Assembly (NCBI GenBank): GCA_963701325.1
Contig: OY969604.1
Location: 434,001 to 498,000 of the forward strand
Origin: Bog-756 sp963701325
GTDB lineage: Bacteria > Actinomycetota > Acidimicrobiia > Acidimicrobiales > RAAP-2
Direction: 5' to 3'
DNA length: 64,000 bases
The position numbers were made by a program, and so were the translations under genes. How positions within the stretch are numbered: the first letter of the stretch is position 1; every line of letters begins with the position of its first letter. Below, piece after piece: positions 9,044-17,892 of this stretch. Below the pieces are notes generated by a model. It worked only from the letters and a program-made list of their open reading frames with translations. It searched no databases and was not told the DNA's origin.

Positions 9044-10206
9044 GCTGCACCCCGCTCTGGCGGGTCGGCTGCGGTCTCGACCACCCGCGCGCCCGCGTCA
9101 GCGGCGTCGGGACGACCCAGTCGCGCTGCGGCCGCGCCCATCGCATCGAGCGCACCCCGGTCGGAGAGGAGCCCGTCGAGGACCCCGTCGAGGCGGGCCG
9201 GCTCGCAGAGCGCGTCGGCCAGGAGCACCGCGGCCCCCGCTCGCTCCAGGACACGGCCGTTGGCCGTCTGGTGGTCCCCCGGCGCTCCCGGCAGGGGCAC
9301 CAGCACCGCCGGCACCCCGGCAACTGCCAGCTCGGCCACGGTCATCGCCCCAGCCCGGCAGACCACGATGTCGGCGGCGGCATAGACGGCGGCCATACGC
9401 TCCTCGAAGGGCACCCGCACCAGGACCAGACCCGAATGGTCCGATCCGTCGTCCGATCGGTCGTCCGCCCCGTCCCCTGTCCGTCCGTCCCAGTCCCGGC
9501 GCCCGACGATGTGGTAGATCGCCACGTCCGAGCGCTCCTTCCAGCGCGCGCTGAGCCCCTCGACGCAGCGGTTGAGGGTCCTCGCGCCGAGCGAGCCACC
9601 GAACACTGCCACCAGCGCCCGGTCGGGGGGCACCCCGAGCAGTCGCCGCGCGGCGATCCGGTCCGCTGGGGACCTCCGGACCGCGGCGATCTCGGGTCGC
9701 ACCGGCGTCCCGGTCACCACCGCCCGGGGCAGGGCGACCCCCTCCCACCCGACCGCGCTGGCCCTGGCGAAGCGGCCGAAGAGGCGGTTCGCCGCGCCGG
9801 GCACCGCGTCGGTGTTGACGAGGACCAGGGGGATCCGCAGCAGCACGGCGGCCAACGCGGCCGGCAGGCTCGCGTAGCCGCCCACGGAGACCACGACCCG
9901 GGGCCGAACCCTGGACACGAGCCGGAGCCCGTCCACCGCGGCGACCGCGAGCTCGGCCAGGGACACCACGTTCCCGACGAGATCGCGTGGGGCGAGGCTG
10001 CGGACGACGCCCCTCCCCGGCAGCAGGGTGACCGGGAATCCGTGGCCGTCCAGGGTGACCGCGTCCTGACCGCGCTCGGAACCGACGAACTCGATCGACC
10101 CCCGGTCGTGTCCGCGCATCACCAGCGCCTCGGCGATGGCCAGGGCGGGTTGGAGATGCCCTGCCGTCCCCCCGCCCGCCATCACCGCGTAGCGACGCCC
10201 GCTCAC
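9040..10206 (-). CDS. murG: MurG lipid II synthase
   Basis: Membrane-associated GT28 transferase that adds GlcNAc to lipid I, making lipid II. It has 388 residues from GTG 10206, which overlaps the ftsW stop as GTGA. The glycine-rich loop YAVMAGGGTAGHLQPALAIA, FVGSERGQDA, VVVSVGGYASLPAALAA, VAVFGGSLGARTLN, VVCRAGAMTVAELAVAGVPA and the nucleotide-binding PLPGAPGDHQTANGRVLE are all present. The order ftsW-murG-murC matches standard dcw clusters. Confidence 0.97.
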   Translation of the reverse strand: MSGRRYAVMAGGGTAGHLQPALAIAEALVMRGHDRGSIEFVGSERGQDAVTLDGHGFPVTLLPGRGVVRSLAPRDLVGNVVSLAELAVAAVDGLRLVSRVRPRVVVSVGGYASLPAALAAVLLRIPLVLVNTDAVPGAANRLFGRFARASAVGWEGVALPRAVVTGTPVRPEIAAVRRSPADRIAARRLLGVPPDRALVAVFGGSLGARTLNRCVEGLSARWKERSDVAIYHIVGRRDWDGRTGDGADDRSDDGSDHSGLVLVRVPFEERMAAVYAAADIVVCRAGAMTVAELAVAGVPAVLVPLPGAPGDHQTANGRVLERAGAAVLLADALCEPARLDGVLDGLLSDRGALDAMGAAAARLGRPDAADAGARVVETAADPPERGAA

Positions 10207-11509
10207 GCCCGGGAGGGACGCGGCCGCGGGCGCACGACGCCCTTCCCCGACCGTTCCTGCGCGGCGATGTTGAGCAGGATGCCGACCGCCGCCATGGTGA
10301 TGACCAGGGAGGACCCGCCGAAGGAGATGAACGGGAGGGGAATCCCGGTCACCGGGAGCACCCCGATCACGGCACCCACGTTGATGACCGCCTGACTGGT
10401 GATCCAGGTCGTCACTCCGACCGCGAGCAGGCTTCCGAACCGGTCGGGCGCCCGGCTGGCGGTACGGAACCCGAACCAGGCGAGCGCGAAGAAGAGCCCG
10501 AGCAGTGCCACGGCTCCGACCATGCCCAGCTCCTCCCCCACGACCGAGAAGATGAAGTCGGTGTGGGCGTTGGGCAGGCTCCCCCACTTCTCGCGCCCCC
10601 GCCGAGCCCGAGGCCGAACAGGTGTCCCGCACCCAGCCCGATCAACGACTGCCACACCTGGTAGCCGGAGCCCGACTGGTGGGCCCCCGGGTTCAGGAAC
10701 GAGAGGATCCGGTCCCGCCGGTAGGGGTCGGCCAGTCCGGCCACCACGGCCAGCGCGGCGAAGGAGCCCAGCACCTTGAGGATGGGGACCATCGGTACCC
10801 CGCCGACGAAGAGGACCCCGAAGGCGATGCAGCAGAGCACGAGGGCGGTACCCATGTCGGGCTGTTTGAGGATGAGGGCACCGGAGATGCCCAGGACGGC
10901 GAGCACCGGGGTGATGAGCAGCTTCGGTTCGTCCATCCGGTCCGCACGGCGGGTGACCAGGTCGGCGACGAAGACGACCAGGGCGAGCTTCATGAGCTCC
11001 GAGGGCTGCATCTTGAGCAGTCCGATACCGATCCAGCGCGACGAGCCGCCCGATGCGTCCCCGAGCCCGGGGACCAGCACGGCGACCAGCAGGGCGATGC
11101 TGACCACGACGAGCGGGCCACGGACGACGCGCCACCGCCGGTAGTCGACCCGTGAGAGGAGGATCAGGGCTCCGGTCCCGACCGCCATCCAGAGGGTCTG
11201 GCGGATGAGGATCGTCCAGGGTGAGCCGTAGAGCCCGAGGGAGATGACCGGCGACGCCGATCCGACCATGACCAGGCCGACCACGCAGAGCACCGCCACC
11301 AACACTGCCAGTGCCGTCGCAGTCGGGACGCGCGTGAGCAGACCCGAACGGGCGGGCCTCTGTGGAGCGACCTCGTGCGTCCTCGCCCGCGGGGTGCTCG
11401 TGGGATGGCGCTCCCGGGTCGACCTGCGGGCGGTCGCGGTGCGCTCAGCCACAGCCGCCACCGGGGGCGCGTCCTGCCCGCACCGGTCGGTGCCCGCCGA
11501 CGGCCTCAT
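10203..11509 (-). CDS. ftsW: FtsW/RodA-type SEDS glycosyltransferase FtsW (frameshifted)
   Basis: SEDS lipid II polymerase of the septum. The basic N-terminal tail and first membrane helices run from ATG 11509 (LAVLVAVLCVVGLVMVG, MQPSELMKLALVVFVADL, KQPDMGTALVL, GSGYQVWQSLIGLGAG). The frame changes near 10596-10600 at a run of five C, where one base seems missing. The C-terminal part continues REKWGSLPNAHTDFIFSVVGEELG, TGIPLPFISFGGSSL and the cytosolic tail. Repaired length is about 435 residues. The signature SLPNAHTDFIF spans the junction only when repaired. Probably a homopolymer error. Confidence 0.92.
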
Positions 11510-11532
11510 CGGTGAATTGCATCCCCGTAGCC

Positions 11533-11560
11533 TCCACCACTCGGGCGCCCCAGTGGTGGA
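11533..11560 (-). terminator. Stem-loop between mraY and ftsW, where murD usually lies
   Basis: Nine-base-pair inverted repeat (TCCACCACT / AGTGGTGGA) around a 10-nt GC-rich loop that can itself pair (GGGCGCCC). It fills much of the 93-nt gap between mraY and ftsW, the largest gap in this part of the operon. A second small CCCCG/CGGGG hairpin follows at about 11562. Could be an attenuator or processing site. Confidence 0.45.
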
Positions 11561-11602
11561 ACCCCGGCGGGGACGGCGCAGTTCGCGGTGTCAGGCGGGA
11601 GA

Positions 11603-12634
11603 TCACAGCTTCCCCACCGAGAGGAAATCGCCGTAGAAGATGCCGAGGCCGAGGGCGGCGAACAGACCGGCCAGGATCCAGAAGCGGACGATGACCGTGG
11701 TCTCCGGCCAGCCCATCAACTCGAAGTGATGGTGCAGCGGCGCCATCAGGAAGACCCGCCGGTGGAACACCCGGAAGCTGATGACCTGGATCACCACCGA
11801 GAGCGTGACGATCACGAAGAGCCCACCGATGACCGGTAGGAGCAGGTCGAGGTTCATCATCAGGCAGAGCGCGGCAAGACCCGACCCGATGGCCAGGGAC
11901 CCGGTGTCCCCCATGAAGATCTTGGCCGGCGCCGCGTTCCACCAGAGGAAACCGAGGCAGGCGCCGGCAAGCGCCACTGCGAGCAGCGCGAGGTCGAGGG
12001 CGTCTCCGACGTGGTAGATCGCGAAATGCCGGTACTGCCAGTACCCGATGATCGCCAGGCAGGCGAAGCAGAAGGTCGACGACCCGGCGGCCAGGCCGTC
12101 GAGGCCGTCGGTGAGGTTCACCGTGTTCGCCGAGGCCGCGATGATGACCGTCGCCCACACGACCCACACCGCTGTTCCCATGTGGAGGCCGACCGAGTTG
12201 TAGCGGGTGAAGGAGAGGGTGGTCGAGGAGTGGGCCCAGTAGACGCCGAGCAGGGAGAAGGCCACACCGAGTGCGATCTGCGCCCCGAATTTGGTCCGTT
12301 TGTTGAGGCCGAGGCTCCGTCGGCGGCGCACCTTCGTCCAGTCGTCGGCGAACCCGATGAGCCCGGCCCCGACGATGGCCAGCAGGACCAGCACGCCCGA
12401 GCGTGAGAAGGTGACGCCGGGAATGGCGTGGGCGGCCAGGAAGCCGACCAGCACGCCCGCCACGATGCAGATCCCGCCCATGGTCGGGGTCCCCGCCTTG
12501 GCGATGTGCACCTGGGGGCCGTCTTCCCGGATCTGCTGGCCGATGTTGTTCCTGACCAGCCACCGGATGAGGACCGGCGTCGAGAGCACGGCCACCCACA
12601 GCGCCACCCCCCCGGAGGTCATGAGGGAGATCAT
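11603..12634 (-). CDS. mraY: Phospho-N-acetylmuramoyl-pentapeptide transferase MraY
   Basis: Polytopic membrane enzyme making lipid I from UDP-MurNAc-pentapeptide and undecaprenyl phosphate. It has 343 residues from ATG 12634, overlapping the murE stop as ATGA. Family motifs: GTPTMGGI, the Asp pair in GFADDWTKVRRRRSLGLNK, NLTDGLDGLAAG, FMGDTGSLAIGSGLAAL and the His-rich PLHHHFELMGWPE. It has about ten hydrophobic helices. It directly abuts murE on one side and, after 93 nt, ftsW on the other, so murF and murD are missing from their usual places. Confidence 0.97.
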   Translation of the reverse strand: MISLMTSGGVALWVAVLSTPVLIRWLVRNNIGQQIREDGPQVHIAKAGTPTMGGICIVAGVLVGFLAAHAIPGVTFSRSGVLVLLAIVGAGLIGFADDWTKVRRRRSLGLNKRTKFGAQIALGVAFSLLGVYWAHSSTTLSFTRYNSVGLHMGTAVWVVWATVIIAASANTVNLTDGLDGLAAGSSTFCFACLAIIGYWQYRHFAIYHVGDALDLALLAVALAGACLGFLWWNAAPAKIFMGDTGSLAIGSGLAALCLMMNLDLLLPVIGGLFVIVTLSVVIQVISFRVFHRRVFLMAPLHHHFELMGWPETTVIVRFWILAGLFAALGLGIFYGDFLSVGKL

Positions 12635-14061
12635 GTGGCTGACCCACCGAACCGCTCCTCGAGGGCGGCTGCCGCCTCGACCCGGTCGTCGAAGGGGACG
12701 GTCCTGCCCGCCACTGTCTGGGTGACCTCGTGACCCTTGCCGGCGAGGAGGACCACGTCCCCCGCCCGGGCCCGGTCCACCGCTGCACGGATGGCCGTGG
12801 ACCGCTCCGGCTCGACGGCGAGATCGGTGCCGGGAGCGATCCCGGCCCGGACCTGATCGAGAATGGCCTCCGGGTCCTCCGACCGGGGGTTGTCGGACGT
12901 CAGGATCACCACGTCCGCGTGCTGCGAGGCCACCGCGCCCATCTCCGGACGTTTGCCCGGGTCGCGGTCGCCCCCGCACCCGAACACGCAGAGCACCCGC
13001 CCGCCGTCGGCAAGGGCGCGCGCCGCGTCGAGGGCGACCGCCAGCCCCGCTGGTGTGTGGGCGTAGTCGACCAGCACCGCGACCGGGGCGGGCGAGGGAA
13101 CCACCTCCATCCGTCCGGGAACGACCGGCGCCGCGTCGAGCCCCGCTGCCACCTGGCTCTCTCCCACCCCGAGGGTGACGCCCACGGCAGCCGCCACCAG
13201 GGCGTTGTCGACGTTGAACCCTCCCGACAGTGGCAGCGACACCTGCCGGCCGCGCCACCGGAACCCCGTGGCGCCGACGCTCAGGCTGACCTCCTCGGCC
13301 TCCGCCCGGCGCACACACCGCACCGGGATCGCGTTGCGGTCCATGAGCTCACCGGCCAGGCGGGCCCCCCACGGGTCGTCGACGAAGACGACCGCCCGCT
13401 CGCAGCGCACCGGGTCGAAGAGCGCGGCCTTGGCCGCGTAGTACCGCTCCATCGTGCCGTGGTGATCGAGATGCTCCCGACTCAGATTGGTGAACGCGCC
13501 GACCGAGAAGGTGATGCCGTCCACCCGGTGCGCGTCCAGGGCGTGCGAGGAGACCTCCATCGCCACGGCCTGCTTCCCGTCGCTGACGAACCGGGCCAGC
13601 TCGGCCTGGAGGGCGGGCGCCTCGGGGGTGGTCCGGGCTCCGTCGAGCGTCCCGATCACGCCCGTCGCCCGACCGTCGGCCTCGAGAATCGCGCGCACCA
13701 GCTGGGTGACCGTGGTCTTTCCGTTGGTGCCGGTGACGCCCACGGTCGTGAGCGATCTCGACGGGTGACCGTGGAAGGCCGACGCGACCGCGGCCATTGC
13801 CGGCCTGATCCCGCCGGGCACCACCCTGACCTGGGTGACCCCGAGCTCGAGGAAGTGTTCGCAGAGGAGCGCCGTCGCACCGCGGGAGACGGCCCCTCCC
13901 GCATGACGATGCCCGTCGGTCCGAGCGCCCGGCACGCAACAGAAGAGCGCGCCGGGGGTGACCTGCCGGCTGTCGAGTTCGACCGAGTGGACCTCTGTCG
14001 TCGCGGGGTCGCCCCGGATGCCGTCGACCTCGACGTCACCGAGCAGGTCCGCCATGAGCAT
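12631..14061 (-). CDS. murE: UDP-MurNAc-tripeptide synthetase MurE (meso-DAP type)
   Basis: Mur ligase adding the third stem residue. It has 476 residues from ATG 14061 (ATG 14055 also possible). It shows VGVTGTNGKTTVTQLV, EVSSHALDAHRVDGI, FTNLSREHLDHHGTME, VDYAHTPAGLAVAL, VFGCGGDRDPGKRPEMG and TSDNPRSEDP. The DNPR motif is the known marker for meso-diaminopimelate rather than L-lysine. This agrees with the many dap genes in the window. It lies 62 nt after ftsI and overlaps mraY. Confidence 0.96.
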   Translation of the reverse strand: MLMADLLGDVEVDGIRGDPATTEVHSVELDSRQVTPGALFCCVPGARTDGHRHAGGAVSRGATALLCEHFLELGVTQVRVVPGGIRPAMAAVASAFHGHPSRSLTTVGVTGTNGKTTVTQLVRAILEADGRATGVIGTLDGARTTPEAPALQAELARFVSDGKQAVAMEVSSHALDAHRVDGITFSVGAFTNLSREHLDHHGTMERYYAAKAALFDPVRCERAVVFVDDPWGARLAGELMDRNAIPVRCVRRAEAEEVSLSVGATGFRWRGRQVSLPLSGGFNVDNALVAAAVGVTLGVGESQVAAGLDAAPVVPGRMEVVPSPAPVAVLVDYAHTPAGLAVALDAARALADGGRVLCVFGCGGDRDPGKRPEMGAVASQHADVVILTSDNPRSEDPEAILDQVRAGIAPGTDLAVEPERSTAIRAAVDRARAGDVVLLAGKGHEVTQTVAGRTVPFDDRVEAAAALEERFGGSAT

Positions 14062-14123
14062 CACGTGGTGGTCATCGCGGTCCGGGGACGCGATCGGCCA
14101 GCGCGGATCGTGCCCGGCCCCAC

Positions 14124-15983
14124 CTACGGCCCTTCCGTGACCGCTCCGGCCGGTACGGTGACCGAGCCGGCGCCGCCCACGGCCGTCGTCGAGGCCGCGG
14201 TGGTGCCGGCCTCGGTGGTCGGGATGCCGTAGTGGTGGAGTGCGTAGGCCATGATCGTCGAGAACACCGGAGCGGCGACGGCCCCACCGTAGATGGGGGT
14301 GGGGTGGTCGAGGACCACCACTGCAGAGAGCACCGGGTGCTGAGCGGGGGCGAATCCGGCAAAGGATCCTACATAGGCCCCGGGGATGTAGCCGAGATGG
14401 CTCGGGTTGGGGATCTGGGCGGTTCCGGTCTTGCCGGCGACCGTGTAGCCGTCGATGGCGGCTTCGGTGCCGGTTCCCGAGGAGACCACGGATTCCAGCA
14501 TGGAGACGAGCTCGGCATCGGTGGTCGGCTCGATCACCCGGCGGGTCGGCGAAGCCGGCTCCGGGCTCACCGCTCCCGTTGGGTCGACGGTAGCCCTGAC
14601 CAGGCGCGGGGCCACGAACACGCCCCCGTTGGCCACTGCGTTGTAGGCGTCGAGGATCTGCTGGGCGGTCACCGCGTCGTCCTGGCCGATGGGGGTCGAC
14701 CCGATCGAGGTCCCCGTCCACTGGGACGCGCCGGGGACCAGGCCCTCCGACTCGCCGGGGACGTCGAGCCCGGTCGGATGCCCGAAGCCGAGCAGCGAGA
14801 TCTGGTTGAGGAGCCGGCTCTCGCCCAGACCCTCGGCGACCTCGATGGTCCCGATGTTCGACGACTGGGCCAGCACCTGGGTAGCAGTGAGCCGCTCGGT
14901 GCCGTGGTTCTCGGCGTCGTGGAAGGTGTACTTCCCCATCGGCAGCGAGCTCGGCACGGTGAGGGGCTGGTTGGGCGTGACCACGTTGTCGGCCAGGGCT
15001 GCCGAGAAGGTCACCAGCTTGAAGACCGATCCCGGCTCGTAGACCTGGGTCACGGCGCTGTTCGACGGTGCCTCCTCGACCCCGGCCGGCAGGGTGTCCG
15101 AGGCTGCCAGCAGGGTCGGGCCCGACTGCGAGGCCGGGCCCGCGGTGCTTGCGGTGAGCGTGGGGTTCGTGTGTGCCTGGGCGCCGGACGTCGTGGCGGT
15201 GGCGTCGAGGTTGGCCATGGCGAGGATGTCACCGGTCTTGACGTCCATGACCACGGCGATGCCCGACAGGGCATGGGATGCGACCACTTCGGCTGCCAGT
15301 GCCTGCTCGGCGATGTACTGCACCGACTCGTCGATAGTGAGCTCGATGCCGGTCCCGGGTCGTGAGGGCACGGACGTGCCGCCCCCCGGCAGGACGACCC
15401 CGCCCGGAGAGCGCAGGAGGTCGGTCGACCCGGGCGTGCCGGCCAGGAGCGACTGGTACTGGTACTCGAGGCCCGAGGCGCCGTTGCCGTTCCAGTCGAC
15501 GGTGCCCACCAGCGGCTGGGCGAGCCGACCGACCGGGACGACCCGCTGCGTCTCGGGGATCAGGTTGATGCCCGGGAGCCCCAGCTTGGAGACCGCCGAC
15601 GCCACGGTGTCGGAGACCCGATGGGCCAGGTAGACGAATCCGGTCCGCTCGGTCAGCTCGGCCCGGAGGGTGGCAGCGGAGACCCCGAGCAACGGTGAGA
15701 GCGCATCGGCGATCGGCGCCGGTCGGGTGATGAGCAACGGGTCGCCGACGACGGTCTGGCGGGTCACGGTCTCGGCGAGCACCTCGCCGCTGCGGTCGTA
15801 GATGCCACCACGGACGGCCGGTACCGTGACGGTCTGCGAGAGCTCCGAGGTGGAGAGCGCGGCGTAGTGCTGATGACCGAGGACCTGGACCCCGACCAAC
15901 CGTGCCCCCAGCGCGAAGAAGATGAGGGTCACCAGCAGCCGCATCGCGCGCGAGCGCCGCTTGATCAGGACTTCGGGGCTCAA
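14124..15983 (-). CDS. ftsI: FtsI/PBP3 division transpeptidase
   Basis: Class B penicillin-binding protein cross-linking septal peptidoglycan. After a basic stretch (IKRRSRAMR) and one transmembrane helix (LLVTLIFFALGARLVGV) comes the pedestal domain (RGGIYDRSGEVLA). The transpeptidase domain has SVFK in YEPGSVFKLVTF (SxxK), SSN in LAQSSNIGTIE and KTG in VAGKTGTAQIP. TTG 15983 overlaps the ftsL stop as TTGA and keeps the basic residues before the helix, so it is preferred; ATG 15944 is the alternative. Length is 619 residues. Confidence 0.95.
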   Translation of the reverse strand: MSPEVLIKRRSRAMRLLVTLIFFALGARLVGVQVLGHQHYAALSTSELSQTVTVPAVRGGIYDRSGEVLAETVTRQTVVGDPLLITRPAPIADALSPLLGVSAATLRAELTERTGFVYLAHRVSDTVASAVSKLGLPGINLIPETQRVVPVGRLAQPLVGTVDWNGNGASGLEYQYQSLLAGTPGSTDLLRSPGGVVLPGGGTSVPSRPGTGIELTIDESVQYIAEQALAAEVVASHALSGIAVVMDVKTGDILAMANLDATATTSGAQAHTNPTLTASTAGPASQSGPTLLAASDTLPAGVEEAPSNSAVTQVYEPGSVFKLVTFSAALADNVVTPNQPLTVPSSLPMGKYTFHDAENHGTERLTATQVLAQSSNIGTIEVAEGLGESRLLNQISLLGFGHPTGLDVPGESEGLVPGASQWTGTSIGSTPIGQDDAVTAQQILDAYNAVANGGVFVAPRLVRATVDPTGAVSPEPASPTRRVIEPTTDAELVSMLESVVSSGTGTEAAIDGYTVAGKTGTAQIPNPSHLGYIPGAYVGSFAGFAPAQHPVLSAVVVLDHPTPIYGGAVAAPVFSTIMAYALHHYGIPTTEAGTTAASTTAVGGAGSVTVPAGAVTEGP

Positions 15984-16450
15984 CGCGTCGGCGGGGCGGT
16001 GGTGGCCGTGGTGGCGGGAGCTTTGGACGGAGCGGCCGTCCCGGGGGCTCTGAGCGGGACGTCGAGCGGGACCTGGGGAAGGTCGACCACCTGGGCCGGG
16101 GCGCTCAGCCCCAACCGGATCCCCTGGGCCACCACCCGGTCGGGGGCGGCCAGTTGGGCAACCGCGACCTGCGCGGCCTTCTGCGCGACCTGGGCTGCGG
16201 TGACCTGACCCTGCAGCCCGGACAGGCGGACCTGTCCCTGTGCCACCATCGTGTCCCCCACCACCACGGCGAGCAGGCTCCCGACCACCAGAGCGCCCGA
16301 GACCACGAGCTGCGCTCTGCGTCCGCGGCGTCGGGACGCCGACCTCCGGGGTGCCGGCTCGAAGAGCCGCAGCGGAGGGCGCCGTGCGGCGGGGCGCGGC
16401 TCGGGGCGTGACGCAGCCCGGCGGGCGGGTGCGCTGGCGGGCGGCGCCAT
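15980..16450 (-). CDS. ftsL: FtsL-like septum protein
   Basis: Small bitopic protein of 156 residues in the ftsL position between rsmH and ftsI. It has a long Arg/Pro/Ala-rich cytoplasmic tail, one transmembrane helix (LVVSGALVVGSLLAVVVG) and then a heptad-like stretch (VRLSGLQGQVTAAQVAQKA) typical of FtsL/FtsB zippers. The C-terminus is Pro/Ala/Thr-rich. FtsL sequences are poorly conserved; the call rests on topology and place. The start codon shares one base with the rsmH stop (TGATG). Confidence 0.8.
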   Translation of the reverse strand: MAPPASAPARRAASRPEPRPAARRPPLRLFEPAPRRSASRRRGRRAQLVVSGALVVGSLLAVVVGDTMVAQGQVRLSGLQGQVTAAQVAQKAAQVAVAQLAAPDRVVAQGIRLGLSAPAQVVDLPQVPLDVPLRAPGTAAPSKAPATTATTAPPTR

Positions 16451-17445
16451 CAGGCGACCTCGCCGTCCGGACGGGCAGACCCGGCAGGGTCCGGGAGCCG
16501 CTCGAGGACACGCAGTCGCGCGGCCTCGGCCCGGTGGTTCCGGAGGATCTCCTCGGCCGAAGGGCGCTTGGCGCCACGGGACACGAGCCGGAACCGGGGT
16601 GCAGCGCCGCACACGCAGGGCAGGCCCGGCGGGCACTGGCAGTTGTCGGTGGCCGCTCGGGTGAAGACCATCTTGACCAGGCGGTCCTCGCCCGAGTGAT
16701 AGGCGATCACTGCGCACCGGCCGGCTGGACGCAGCAGGGGAAGCGCGTCGTCGAGCCCGGTGCGCAGCTGGTCGAGCTCTTCGTTGACCGCGATCCGGAT
16801 GGCCTGGAAGACCCGCCGGGCCGGATGGCCGCCCGTACGGCGGGTGGCCGCGGGGATGGCGGCGCGAACGACGTCGGCCAGTTGTCCGGTCGTGGTCAGT
16901 GGGCGGGCGGCGATGACGGCCCTGGCGATGCGACGGCCGAACCGTGATTCACCGTTCTCGGCGAAGAGCTCGACCAGGGCATCCTCGTCGTAGTGGTTGA
17001 CCACGTCCGCAGCGGTGCGGCCCGAGGTCGGGTCCATCCGCATGTCGAGGGCGGCGTCGCGCCGGTAGGAGAAGCCACGATCAGCCACATCGAGCTGGGG
17101 GGAGCTCACCCCGAGGTCGAACAGGCATCCGGCGAGGCCGGTCTCGCCGGCAGGGGTTCCGAGGGCGGCCTGGGTGTCTCGGACCACGCTAGCCAGGTCG
17201 TCGAAGCGCGACTGTCGCACGACGGCCCGATCGGCGAACGGGGCCAGCTCGTCGGTGGCCGCGGCCACGGCCAGCGGGTCGCGGTCGATGCCGAGCAGGT
17301 GGATGCCCGGCCTCGCCTCGAGCAGGGCCCGACCGTGACCGGCTCCCCCGACCGTCGCATCGAGCACCAGCCCGTCCGGGATGGCAGCGAACGCCGAGAC
17401 CACCTCGGCGGCCATCACCGGCTCGTGGGGAAAGGCCCGGCTCAT
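16450..17445 (-). CDS. rsmH: 16S rRNA (cytosine1402-N4)-methyltransferase RsmH
   Basis: SAM-dependent methyltransferase (MraW) acting on 16S rRNA C1402. From ATG 17445 (GGGGGA six nt upstream) it has 331 residues. Motifs: HEPVMAAEVV, LDATVGGAGHGRALLEA (SAM loop), LGIDRDPLAVAAA, LFDLGVSSPQLDVADRGFSY, GHPARRVFQAIRIAVNEEL and AYHSGEDRLVK. The reading frame is open a further 149 codons upstream, to a GTG overlapping the mraZ stop; see the separate entry. Confidence 0.96.
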   Translation of the reverse strand: MSRAFPHEPVMAAEVVSAFAAIPDGLVLDATVGGAGHGRALLEARPGIHLLGIDRDPLAVAAATDELAPFADRAVVRQSRFDDLASVVRDTQAALGTPAGETGLAGCLFDLGVSSPQLDVADRGFSYRRDAALDMRMDPTSGRTAADVVNHYDEDALVELFAENGESRFGRRIARAVIAARPLTTTGQLADVVRAAIPAATRRTGGHPARRVFQAIRIAVNEELDQLRTGLDDALPLLRPAGRCAVIAYHSGEDRLVKMVFTRAATDNCQCPPGLPCVCGAAPRFRLVSRGAKRPSAEEILRNHRAEAARLRVLERLPDPAGSARPDGEVA

Positions 17446-17892
17446 CCGCAGTCCCCCGACCGGCACGAGTCGTGCGGGTGGAGTGCCGCGACCGTCCGAC
17501 TGGAAGGAGGCGGAGGAGGATACTTCCAGTGGTCCGGTCGGGGGACTGCGCATGGGCCAGACGCGTTCGATGTGGACTTCGTGGCGGAGCACAGCCGCAG
17601 CCCCGGACTCGGACGGGGTCGGACGACGCCGCATCCCGGACGGGTGCCCGACTTGCTCGGCGAGCTCGGCGGCCGCCAGGGGAAACGACCAGGGTGCGCG
17701 CCCGGCGCGCCGGCCGTCCTGATCGCCGAGTGTCTCTTGATCGGGCTGATTCTCGTGATTGTCCCACGGGTCGCTGTCGGCCACGGCTGAGAGCACCACC
17801 GGCCCCGGACGAGGGGCGAGGGGGCGGCTCGGGTCGGCCGGGTGCGCGGCGGGGCCGTCGGGCACGACGTGGAGGTACACCGGGTCACTCAC
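17446..17892 (-). CDS. 149-codon open segment in frame with rsmH (possible N-terminal extension)
   Basis: The 443 nt between mraZ and rsmH hold no separate family I recognise. A frame beginning at GTG 17892 (overlapping the mraZ stop as GTGA) reads without stop straight into RsmH. Its first ~120 codons have strong G/C third positions like real genes here. The sequence is Pro/Asp/Arg-rich and probably disordered (VSDPVYLHVVPDGPAAHP, DPWDNHENQPDQETLGDQ), with a short helix-like part (FPLAAAELAEQVGHP). Either RsmH carries a 149-residue tail, giving about 480 residues, or this is untranslated leader that happens to be open. No homology claimed. Confidence 0.4.

Noticed and set aside
7632..11509. 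Programmed frameshifting in murC or ftsW
   Set aside because: No slippery heptamer with a downstream structure was seen. The shifts fall in GC repeats or a homopolymer and recur as both insertions and deletions in unrelated genes.
14062..14721. Extension of the MurE frame upstream into ftsI
   Set aside because: MurE homology starts at MLMADLLGDV; the upstream part overlaps the FtsI transpeptidase C-terminus in another frame.
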